This document shows positions 1 through 5,443 of a DNA stretch of 5,443 nucleotides, piece after piece. Numbering within the stretch: the stretch's first letter is position 1; each line of letters starts with the position of its first letter. A program made the position numbers and the translations under genes. This DNA comes from JAVBOF01 sp031550915. Lineage in GTDB: Bacteria > Bacillota > Clostridia > Christensenellales > MGBC116941. Under the pieces are notes generated by a model. It had not been told where the DNA came from, ran no database searches, and saw only the letters and a list, made by a program, of their open reading frames with translations. The DNA lies in the NCBI GenBank assembly GCA_031550915.1, contig JAVBOF010000007.1, positions 1 through 5,443 on the forward strand, written 5' to 3'.

Positions 1-2
1 GT

Positions 3-302
3 ATTTTAGAAAAAGACTATAAGTTCTATGGCGCAATCAATAGTAAAACCGCCTTAGAGATACTTTACCGCACCGATATCGACCTTATCCTTCTTGATAT
101 TGAAATGCCTGAGCTTGACGGCTTCGGTATGATGACGGTAATACGCAGGATGGTCGATTACAAAGAGACTCCGATACTTTTTGTTACAAGTAATACAAGC
201 CCGCAATATATAATGCAGGCCATGAAAAGCGGCGCAAGCGATTATATCCGCAAGCCGATCGAACCGGACGTTTTGTTAGAAAAGGTTGCCAAACATATCT
301 AA
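3..302 (+). CDS. Receiver (REC) domain protein, 3' end only
   Basis: This is the C-terminal part of a CheY-like receiver domain, which accepts a phosphoryl group from a histidine kinase. The reading frame is open from base 3 to a TAA at 300-302, about 99 visible residues. The phospho-acceptor Asp is in LLDIEMP (codon 96-98), followed by the usual MPxLDGF segment. The switch Thr is in FVTSN (codon 186-188), and the conserved Lys is in RKP (codon 252-254), so the active site looks intact. The N-terminal acidic pair lies outside the window. The protein stops right after the last REC helix (VAKHI) with no DNA-binding or enzymatic output domain. It is therefore either a stand-alone CheY/Spo0F-type regulator or the C-terminal REC of a hybrid kinase or longer signalling protein. 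The Met codon at 105 is internal to the domain and is not the real start. Confidence 0.93.
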   Translation: MLEKDYKFYGAINSKTALEILYRTDIDLILLDIEMPELDGFGMMTVIRRMVDYKETPILFVTSNTSPQYIMQAMKSGASDYIRKPIEPDVLLEKVAKHI

Positions 303-378
303 CGGTCTTTGTGTGTTTCCATATCAAGATGATAATTACAAATTTTATTTTTTTGTGGTTTTTTGCTTATTAATTTTG

Positions 379-398
379 TATAATTTATAACATATAAT
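379..398 (+). promoter_or_regulatory. Candidate promoter region with two TATAAT boxes
   Basis: The 118-base gap 303-420 is very AT-rich and holds two perfect TATAAT hexamers, at 379-384 and 393-398, just ahead of the ribosome binding site of the next gene. No convincing -35 element is found at 16-18 bases from either. The best TTG-type match (353-358, TTGTGG) is 20 bases from the first box. The position ahead of a three-gene unit makes a vegetative promoter likely, but which box is used is not decided. No clear terminator follows the upstream gene. Confidence 0.45.
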
Positions 399-420
399 AC
401 TTGGAAAGGTGGTTTTGTAA

Positions 421-888
421 ATGAACATCAGACAGGTTCAGCCCCACAAATCCTCTATTGGGGATATGAATGCCAATATCATGGCATTTCTCGTCTATAT
501 TATCGCAATTGTTATTAGTTTCATACCGGTCGTTACCTATGTCAGCTGGCTTGTGCCGCTGATAATCTTTCTTATCGAAAAAAAGAGCTCGTTCGTCAAG
601 TTCCACGCCATGCAAAGCCTATTGCTTTACGCAGTAGCGACTGTAATTTCCATTATATTCGCTATCATCACGGCCATCATCACCGCGGGAGCTCTGGCAG
701 CGGCGGCTTCGGGCAATTTTACCGGCGCCTTCGGCGGTGCTGTGGCAATCGGCATAATCGCTTTGATCATTGGTATAATATTTGCGGTCCTCGGCATCCT
801 CAGTATGATCTTTGCGTTCCAGTACAAGCAGTTTAAGATCCCGGTAATTGGCAATATCGCCGAAAACGCCGCCAACAAACCAATGTAA
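421..888 (+). CDS. DUF4870 / Tic20-like integral membrane protein
   Basis: A 155-residue hydrophobic protein, predicted to lie in the cytoplasmic membrane. Hydrophobic stretches run at about residues 20-52 (one long or two short helices), 66-95 and 105-133. Two motifs point to the DUF4870 (Tic20-like) family: a charged loop IEKKSSFVKFHAMQS at about 52-66, and the C-terminal YKQFKIPVIGNIAE at about 135-148, matching the family pattern of a hydrophilic KF/H loop and a Y-x-P-x-IG ending. The family's biochemical role is not established. The start is supported by AAAGGTGG at 405-412, eight bases before the ATG. There is no signal peptide cleavage site. It is the first gene of a unit with two zinc-ribbon proteins, 68 bases ahead of the next, with no terminator between. 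The family call is fairly firm; function is unknown. Confidence 0.85.
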   Translation: MNIRQVQPHKSSIGDMNANIMAFLVYIIAIVISFIPVVTYVSWLVPLIIFLIEKKSSFVKFHAMQSLLLYAVATVISIIFAIITAIITAGALAAAASGNFTGAFGGAVAIGIIALIIGIIFAVLGILSMIFAFQYKQFKIPVIGNIAENAANKPM

Positions 889-956
889 CACAGGGTTTGC
901 GCTTTCGATGTACAGCCGGACAGGAGCTTTGATTTTGTCTCTGTAGGAGGATAAAG

Positions 957-1301
957 ATGGCAGGATATAAATTGCCATGTATGGCGTGCGGCGGTTTTAT
1001 TGACAGCGCCAGCAATGTATGCCCGATGTGCGGAAAGAATGATCCGTTTGTGGATCGCTGTCCAAATTGTATGCACGAAATACAAAAAGCTTGGCAAAAA
1101 TGCCCCGATTGCGGAAGGGATCTGTACATAGCCTGTCCATTTTGCAGTTCAAAGACCTTTGTCTATGATAAATGTGAAGTTTGTGGCAAAAAGATGCAGA
1201 TACAGTGTCAAAATAAACGCTGTATGGCATTACAGTTTTTCCAAAACCCCAATTGTACGAAATGCGGAAAAAAGCTCAAGAACAGAGAATTTGTCGGTTA
1301 G
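957..1301 (+). CDS. Protein of four tandem zinc ribbons
   Basis: A 114-residue soluble protein, likely cytosolic, built almost entirely of zinc-binding knuckles. All 16 cysteines fall into eight pairs that make four zinc ribbons: C8/C11 with C22/C25, C35/C38 with C49/C52, C60/C63 with C73/C76, and C84/C89 with C100/C103. The first seven pairs and the last are CxxC, mostly in a CPxCG context. The C84/C89 pair is CX4C, a departure from the rest. No membrane segment, catalytic motif or signal peptide is visible. Such ribbons usually act as protein- or nucleic-acid-binding scaffolds; no specific partner can be named. A very good AGGAGG at 945-950, six bases before the ATG, fixes the start. It lies between the DUF4870 gene and a second zinc-ribbon gene 22 bases downstream, so the three are probably one transcript. 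Function unknown. Confidence 0.88.
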   Translation: MAGYKLPCMACGGFIDSASNVCPMCGKNDPFVDRCPNCMHEIQKAWQKCPDCGRDLYIACPFCSSKTFVYDKCEVCGKKMQIQCQNKRCMALQFFQNPNCTKCGKKLKNREFVG

Positions 1302-1323
1302 AGCAGCATAGGAGGGAGAAATT

Positions 1324-1986
1324 ATGCAGGCATTCACAAGAAACTACGAGGACAATAGCACGGAAGCCGGTTATCAGTTTACATTTTATTGTGATCTTTG
1401 CCGCGATGGGTTCAGATCTTCGTTTATCGAATCATCTACGCATAAAAAAGGCACGCTTCTAAGAGGCGTTACCCGTGGAGCCGGCGCCCTCGGTTCACTT
1501 TTGGGAGGCAATATGAGCCATATCGGACACGGTCTCGAAAGAGGCGGGGATGTACTTTCCGAAAGGTTTACCGGTATGTCTCCGGAGTGGCAGAAGGAGC
1601 ACGAAGCAGCCTTCCAGAGAGCCCAGAACGAGGCGATGCAGCATTTTCACCGATGCCACAATTGCCGCAGTTATGTATGTGACGCCTGCTTTAATGACCA
1701 GGTCAATCTTTGCTCCAATTGCGCCCCAAGGGAAAATATTGAGGTCGCCGCCGCGAGGGCAGACCGCATGAAGAAGCAGATATGGGACCAAGCCTCCGAT
1801 GCGGACGTTTTCAAAGGTGAGATCGAAGAACGTACAGTCGTTTGTCCATCCTGCGGCAGGCCATGCGGTAGCGGAAAATTCTGCGCGAACTGTGGAGCAA
1901 GCCTTGCTATGGGGTTTTGCACCAATTGCGGTTCTAAAATGGAGTCTGGCGCCCGCTTCTGCAGCGAATGCGGAAATAGACAGTAA
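1324..1986 (+). CDS. Cysteine-rich zinc-ribbon protein with Gly-rich segment
   Basis: A 220-residue protein with 17 cysteines. An N-terminal knuckle (FYCDLC, C23/C26) is followed by a Gly-rich stretch at about 43-75 with spacing like a glycine zipper (G48, G52, G54, G57, G61, G62). A charged helical part follows at about 86-108. Three closely packed knuckles come next (C111/C114, C119/C122, C130/C133), then a charged helix at about 137-170. The C-terminal double zinc ribbon has C174/C177 with C187/C190 and C199/C202 with C213/C216; C181 is unpaired. The first four knuckles could hold two zinc ions and the last four another two. The C-terminal half matches the common bacterial zinc-ribbon style (CPSCG, FCxxCG). 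No signal peptide is seen, so it is probably cytosolic, perhaps membrane-associated. AGGAGG at 1310-1315, eight bases before the ATG, supports the start. Last gene of its unit. Function unknown. Confidence 0.87.
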   Translation: MQAFTRNYEDNSTEAGYQFTFYCDLCRDGFRSSFIESSTHKKGTLLRGVTRGAGALGSLLGGNMSHIGHGLERGGDVLSERFTGMSPEWQKEHEAAFQRAQNEAMQHFHRCHNCRSYVCDACFNDQVNLCSNCAPRENIEVAAARADRMKKQIWDQASDADVFKGEIEERTVVCPSCGRPCGSGKFCANCGASLAMGFCTNCGSKMESGARFCSECGNRQ

Positions 1987-1998
1987 TTTGATATACAA

Positions 1999-2042
1999 AG
2001 CCCTGTGCTCAAGGAAGATTTTCCACACAGGGCTATTTTTTT
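1999..2042 (+). terminator. Intrinsic terminator of the DUF4870/zinc-ribbon unit
   Basis: A perfect 9-base stem pairs AGCCCTGTG (1999-2007) with CACAGGGCT (2026-2034). Inside the 18-base loop, GGAA (2013-2016) can pair with TTCC (2021-2024), extending the hairpin. After one A, a run of seven T (2036-2042) follows. It starts 12 bases after the stop codon at 1984-1986 and separates the zinc-ribbon unit from the lipoprotein genes. Confidence 0.93.
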
Positions 2043-2066
2043 AGAGGAATTCCATTCATTTTAGTG

Positions 2067-2076
2067 TATTATATAA
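2067..2076 (+). promoter_or_regulatory. Possible -10 region for the lipoprotein genes
   Basis: A promoter is expected here because the upstream unit ends in a strong terminator at 1999-2042. The short gap 2043-2104 contains TATTAT (2067-2072, five of six consensus bases) inside a longer AT stretch. No good -35 hexamer is found at the proper distance, so it may need an activator or another sigma factor. The call is positional more than motif-based. Confidence 0.28.
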
Positions 2077-2104
2077 GCAGAATTATCACCGAGGCAAAAC
2101 AACA

Positions 2105-3517
2105 ATGAAAAGAATCATACCTTTATTTTTATTATCTATTATGTTGCTTGCCGGCTGCATTGCCGGCGAACAGCCAGCCGCGCAGAAGCCGCGGCAATCG
2201 CAGGCTTCCTCTTCCGCACCGCTTCCACCCGGCGCAGAAACCATAAATCCGGCTGCAACTAAAGAAACGCCGCCTATGCTGTTCTTTTTGCGAAATGGGA
2301 ATAAATATAACATTCTGGATCAAAATTGGCAAACGGTTGCAACGGATATCATCAAATGCCTGTATTTTAAGGATAGCAGTGACGATATTGCCGCGATAAG
2401 CGCAGGGAAAATGGTCGACGGGCTTATGGTTTATGCCCTATACAGTATAGATGGCAGCAAAAAGACCGATTTTATCTATAATATGGCACTTCTTGGGAAC
2501 TCTTGCGATTATATTGCAGTTGGAAAGTACATCGGCAAAACTCAGGACCAGCAAGAAATAGACCAGAACATGGACCCCTGGGTTTACGGGCTGTTTGATA
2601 TAAAGGATTTCAGGGAGGTACTGCCGTGTGAATATAAGGATATCTCCGTCATCGATAATAGATCATTATTTATTAAAGATAACTCAGGAAGCCGCATTGC
2701 GGATACAAGCGGCAAAACGCTTTTCGATTTGCCGCCGGATGCTATATATTTTGACTGGAGCGAACAAAAGGGATGGCCGGCACCAATATCTAGGAACGCG
2801 ATACTCTCCTGCGGATTGGTCGAACGGGACGGAAAAGTGATCTTGGATTACCAGTATGGCTCTATATACCGGAACGCCGCCGGACATTTTATTGCCCGGA
2901 ACGAAAGGTTTGATGTAGACGAAGTCTACGATAAAGAAGGGAAGCTTCTATTTTCTGCTTCTGTAGTAATGCTGACGCAGGGATTTTACTATATCGAAAA
3001 CGGCCACGATGACCACAGGCTTTTGACTCTGGACTTTAATGAAGTCGTGGGCAAAACGGATAAAATGATCGGCGTTATAGGTGAAGAAAATGGTTTGATA
3101 ATATTGACAGATATCAATAACGGTCAAACTTCTTATATGAATGCACAGGGCAAAACGTTCCCTATGCCCGAGGGTTACAGCAACGCAATTTATATGCAGG
3201 GGCTTGGTTATCTGCTGTCTTCCGATGACGAAGGGACACCAAAGATATTGATGGATAAGGATTTCAATATAATCGACGCAGATTGCCCGTATGATTACAG
3301 CTGGAAATACGGTGATTACATCGTTGCAACCGTACCGGAAACAGGCTTCTGTATACTTTCAAACGAGTTTAAACCGCTTGCCAGCGGCTTTGCGTACATC
3401 TCAGAAACCGGAGACCCCGATATATTCTATGCCGAAACCGGAAGCACGCATGGATTCATTGACGCAAATGATGAGTGGCTTTATAAGGAGTCGCTTTTTA
3501 CAGAATTAATGGATTGA
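2105..3517 (+). CDS. WG-repeat-like lipoprotein
   Basis: A 470-residue predicted lipoprotein. A basic start (MKR) and hydrophobic segment lead to a lipobox LLAGC, with the lipidated Cys at residue 18. It would be anchored on the outer face of the membrane. Residues 19-57 form a Pro/Ala/Ser/Gln-rich linker. The rest is beta-rich and holds degenerate repeats like the WG (KWG) repeat, in which a short strand with Gly is followed by D-x-x-G-K and an aromatic-rich strand. Examples are YGLFD with the CEYKDI following (about 161-180), GLVERDGKVILDYQYGSIY (237-255), VYDKEGKLLF (274-283) and HGFIDANDEWLY (449-460). Such proteins are seen as surface proteins of unknown role. No catalytic motif is visible. 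The start has a modest GAGG (2091-2094) ten bases upstream and is supported by the signal peptide. The stop overlaps the ribosome binding site of the next gene, implying co-transcription. Confidence 0.83.
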   Translation: MKRIIPLFLLSIMLLAGCIAGEQPAAQKPRQSQASSSAPLPPGAETINPAATKETPPMLFFLRNGNKYNILDQNWQTVATDIIKCLYFKDSSDDIAAISAGKMVDGLMVYALYSIDGSKKTDFIYNMALLGNSCDYIAVGKYIGKTQDQQEIDQNMDPWVYGLFDIKDFREVLPCEYKDISVIDNRSLFIKDNSGSRIADTSGKTLFDLPPDAIYFDWSEQKGWPAPISRNAILSCGLVERDGKVILDYQYGSIYRNAAGHFIARNERFDVDEVYDKEGKLLFSASVVMLTQGFYYIENGHDDHRLLTLDFNEVVGKTDKMIGVIGEENGLIILTDINNGQTSYMNAQGKTFPMPEGYSNAIYMQGLGYLLSSDDEGTPKILMDKDFNIIDADCPYDYSWKYGDYIVATVPETGFCILSNEFKPLASGFAYISETGDPDIFYAETGSTHGFIDANDEWLYKESLFTELMD

Positions 3518-3527
3518 GGAGAAAAAT

Positions 3528-4547
3528 ATGAAGAGAATCCTTTCAATACTATGTATAATATTGATTGTTATCGTTTCCGGCTGCAGCCCTGCCGGCCCCT
3601 CTCCGGAATCGCAAGCTTCTCTGGAAGTGCCGGAATCCACCGCACCAGTACCGACCGTGGCTGAAACACCTGCCGCCACAGTTGCAGAAGTGCCTTCAAA
3701 CGCGCCGGAAACAACGGATACCGGGACCAAAGATAATGACCAAAAGCCATTGATAATGAATAGGAGCAGCTTTCCAAAGCTAGACGGCTCAACGGCGAAT
3801 ATCCCGCTTGCACAGATGATAGCCAAAAAGGTGATCGGTCTGACAGATAAGGAAGTAGACCGCGTCATCCGTTTTAATACAACGCCGGATGCATATATCA
3901 ACCTTATAACTAAAAAAGCCGACCTGCTCCTCGTTTACGAGGCTGCTGAAGATACCCAAAAGCAAATAGATGAGTCTGGCGTCGAGCTGGAATACCATGA
4001 TATCGGCAAAGATGCGCTGGTCTTCCTCGTCAATGAAAAGAATCCGGTAGAATCGCTAACCACGCAGCAAATAAAAGATATTTACACCGGCAAGATAAAG
4101 AACTGGAAAGAACTTGGCGGTGAAGACATGGAGATACAGGCATTTCAGCGCAATGCCACAAGCGGCTCCCAGGCACTGATGAGTAAGCTGGTGATGGGAG
4201 AGGCTACTATGGCCGATGCTCCGAAGGAAAAGATGCCTACGGAAATGGGCGAGCTTCTGGACGATTTGGCGAAATATAACAACGAAGGAAACGCCATAGG
4301 CTATTCCGTATACTATTTTGCAAAAAATATGTATAAGACAAGCGGCTTAAAGTTTATTGCCGTTAACGATACCGAGCCAAATAATGAGACTATCGCCGCC
4401 GGCACCTATCCGTTTGTCAATCCATTTTTCGCGGTATTGAGGGCTGACGAAAAGGAAGGCTCGCAAGTGCGCAAACTTGCCGACTGGCTTCTTTCAGAGG
4501 ATGGCAAGGCGCTTATAGAGGAATCCGGATATGTACCTACCAGATGA
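3528..4547 (+). CDS. PstS-like substrate-binding lipoprotein
   Basis: A 339-residue predicted lipoprotein with the phosphate-binding-protein-like (PBP-like) fold. The signal peptide ends in VSGC, with lipidated Cys at residue 19. A Pro/Thr/Ala/Glu-rich linker spans about 20-72. The binding domain follows: LDGSTANIPL (85-94) fits the first anion-binding loop. The segment ALVFLVNEKNPVESLT, then QIKDIYTGKIKNWKELGG, is the typical hinge region (163-198). R208 and S212-G213-S214 keep the spacing of the PstS R-x3-S-G-T anion loop, with Ser for Thr. The C-terminal WLLSEDGKALIEESGYVP is also typical. The usual Asp of the pocket is not evident; E138 or D142 may take its place, so phosphate as ligand is not certain. 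No ABC permease or ATPase genes lie nearby. AGGAG at 3517-3521, six bases before the ATG, sets the start, ten bases after the upstream gene. Confidence 0.87.
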   Translation: MKRILSILCIILIVIVSGCSPAGPSPESQASLEVPESTAPVPTVAETPAATVAEVPSNAPETTDTGTKDNDQKPLIMNRSSFPKLDGSTANIPLAQMIAKKVIGLTDKEVDRVIRFNTTPDAYINLITKKADLLLVYEAAEDTQKQIDESGVELEYHDIGKDALVFLVNEKNPVESLTTQQIKDIYTGKIKNWKELGGEDMEIQAFQRNATSGSQALMSKLVMGEATMADAPKEKMPTEMGELLDDLAKYNNEGNAIGYSVYYFAKNMYKTSGLKFIAVNDTEPNNETIAAGTYPFVNPFFAVLRADEKEGSQVRKLADWLLSEDGKALIEESGYVPTR

Positions 4548-4556
4548 CTTTTCGTA

Positions 4557-4585
4557 TCGTCAGCGGAATATGATAATCTTATAAA
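4557..4585 (+). promoter_or_regulatory. Possible promoter of murI
   Basis: In the 56-base gap ahead of murI, TCGTCA (4557-4562, four of six -35 bases) and TATAAA (4580-4585, five of six -10 bases) are separated by 17 bases. A second candidate -10, GATAAT, lies at 4572-4577. No terminator is seen after the upstream lipoprotein gene, so read-through is equally possible and this promoter is only suggested. Confidence 0.35.
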
Positions 4586-4603
4586 TACGCAAAGGATGTA
4601 TAG

Positions 4604-5383
4604 ATGGATCAAAGGGAAAACCCCGTCGGCTTTTTCGATTCAGGCTTGGGTGGCCTGAGCGTGTTAAAGCTGGCAAGAAGCATGTTGGGGCATGAGGATT
4701 TTATATATTATGGCGATAACGCAAACGCTCCGTATGGCACAAAACCAAAGGAGCAAATAATCGAGCTTTCCTGCGCATGCATGGATTTCCTTTTGCAGCG
4801 CAAGGTAAAGGCGGTTGTTGTTGCCTGTAATACGGCCACTAGCGCAGCGGTTGAATTTCTAAGGGAAAAGTACCCTCTTCCCGTTTTAAGTATGGAACCC
4901 GCAGTCAAACCGGCCCTTTCCGTTAACAACGGCGGAAAGGTCCTCGTAATGGCCACACCGGCGACGGTCAGCCAGCCTCGTTATCAGTCCTTGGTTAAGA
5001 ACCTCCATGCCGCGGATATAGTTTTGGATCTGCCTTGCGAAGGGCTTGTAGAGCTCATTGAAAACGGACAGTGGACAGGTTCCAGGATAGATTCCTATTT
5101 GTCTTCGCTCTTTCTGCATATTCGGCGTGAACACATTGGTTCGGTGGTTCTGGGCTGCACGCATTATGCATTGGCAAAGGAAGCCATACAAAAAAACCTG
5201 AAGGCAATCGGCATATCCGCACCGATCCTTGACGGTGCTGCAGGTACGGCGAGGCATCTGTGTAATGTATTGGAAAAGAACGGTCTGCTGAATCACCGAA
5301 AGGCGGATGGGGAGTTTTATCTCTATACCAGCGGTGATGCGTCAAAGCTTATGCCATTTTATAACAAGATTATGGAAAGTTGA
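4604..5383 (+). CDS. murI: Glutamate racemase
   Basis: MurI interconverts L- and D-glutamate in the cytoplasm without a cofactor, supplying D-glutamate for the peptidoglycan stem peptide. The 259-residue length is normal for the family. Key motifs are all present: GFFDSGLGGLSV (9-20) with catalytic-site D12 and S13; YYGDNANAPYG (35-45); VVACNTATS with the first catalytic Cys at C75; MEPAVKPA (97-104); and VLGCTHYAL with the second catalytic Cys at C185 next to H187. The C-terminal DGAAGTA (210-216) also fits. I see no missing residue or frameshift. AAAGGA at 4591-4596, seven bases before the ATG, supports the start, which leaves only eight residues before the first family motif. It follows the PstS-like lipoprotein gene by 56 bases and is closed by a terminator. 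Aspartate racemase is a related fold, but the NAPYG and CNTATS motifs favour MurI. Confidence 0.96.
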   Translation: MDQRENPVGFFDSGLGGLSVLKLARSMLGHEDFIYYGDNANAPYGTKPKEQIIELSCACMDFLLQRKVKAVVVACNTATSAAVEFLREKYPLPVLSMEPAVKPALSVNNGGKVLVMATPATVSQPRYQSLVKNLHAADIVLDLPCEGLVELIENGQWTGSRIDSYLSSLFLHIRREHIGSVVLGCTHYALAKEAIQKNLKAIGISAPILDGAAGTARHLCNVLEKNGLLNHRKADGEFYLYTSGDASKLMPFYNKIMES

Positions 5384-5405
5384 TTTAGAAAGTGAATATT
5401 AAACT

Positions 5406-5443
5406 CCGCCTGAAGCATAATAAATGCAGAAAGGCGGTTTTTT
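5406..5443 (+). terminator. Intrinsic terminator after murI
   Basis: CCGCCT (5406-5411) pairs with AGGCGG (5432-5437). An inner stem, GCAT (5415-5418) with ATGC (5424-5427), caps the hairpin around an AATAA loop. A run of at least six T (5438-5443) reaches the window edge and may continue. It starts 22 bases after the murI stop. Confidence 0.88.

Noticed and set aside
322..354. A small TATCA/TGATA hairpin (322-334) before a T-rich stretch, as a terminator of the receiver gene.
   Set aside because: The stem is only five mostly A-T pairs, and the T-rich run does not follow directly. It would be too weak for an intrinsic terminator.
619..1129. Several open frames on the - strand across the DUF4870 and zinc-ribbon genes.
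   Set aside because: They overlap well-supported + strand genes, lack family features, and their composition is a mirror of the coding strand.
888..2032. The 8-base word ACACAGGG appears just after the DUF4870 gene (888-895) and again in the terminator stem (2025-2032).
   Set aside because: A repeat of this length is close to chance in a window of this size, and the terminator explains the second copy.
1799..2044. An open frame on the + strand overlapping the end of the 220-residue zinc-ribbon gene and the terminator.
   Set aside because: It runs through the terminator hairpin, has no ribosome binding site and lies out of frame with a clear cysteine-knuckle protein.
3506..3901. A 131-residue - strand open frame over the start of the PstS-like lipoprotein gene.
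   Set aside because: It mirrors the low-complexity linker of the real gene (Ser/Val/Gly-rich as complement of Pro/Ala/Thr codons) and has no support of its own.

Overview
The window looks like a chromosomal segment from a member of the Bacillota, probably a clostridial-type anaerobe. This is an inference from strong AGGAGG-like ribosome binding sites, AT-rich intergenic DNA with TATAAT boxes, moderate coding GC, two classic lipobox lipoproteins, and a Bacillota-style family set (DUF4870, zinc-ribbon proteins, WG-repeat lipoprotein, PstS-like lipoprotein, MurI). All genes lie on the + strand. I see no mobile element, CRISPR array, tRNA or rRNA.

Layout. (1) 3-302: the 3' end of a gene ending in a response-regulator receiver (REC) domain, cut by the window start. 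(2) 421-1986: a three-gene unit behind an AT-rich promoter region. It encodes a DUF4870/Tic20-like integral membrane protein, a 114-residue protein made of four zinc ribbons, and a 220-residue protein with two groups of zinc-binding cysteine knuckles flanking a Gly-rich stretch. A strong intrinsic terminator at 1999-2042 closes it. (3) 2105-4547: two lipoprotein genes only 10 bases apart, a WG-repeat-like lipoprotein and a phosphate-binding-protein-like (PstS-fold) lipoprotein with no ABC transporter genes in view. (4) 4604-5383: glutamate racemase (murI), followed by an intrinsic terminator at 5406-5443 that ends at the window edge.

How the genes may work together. The most coherent undescribed unit is 421-1986: one membrane protein with two cytosolic, cysteine-dense proteins, each with ligands for about four zinc ions. 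No function can be read directly. A membrane-associated or stress-related complex is a hypothesis only. The two lipoproteins are probably co-transcribed, share a similar linker after the lipobox, and would both sit on the outer face of the cytoplasmic membrane. MurI makes D-glutamate for peptidoglycan and may be read with them or from its own weak promoter.
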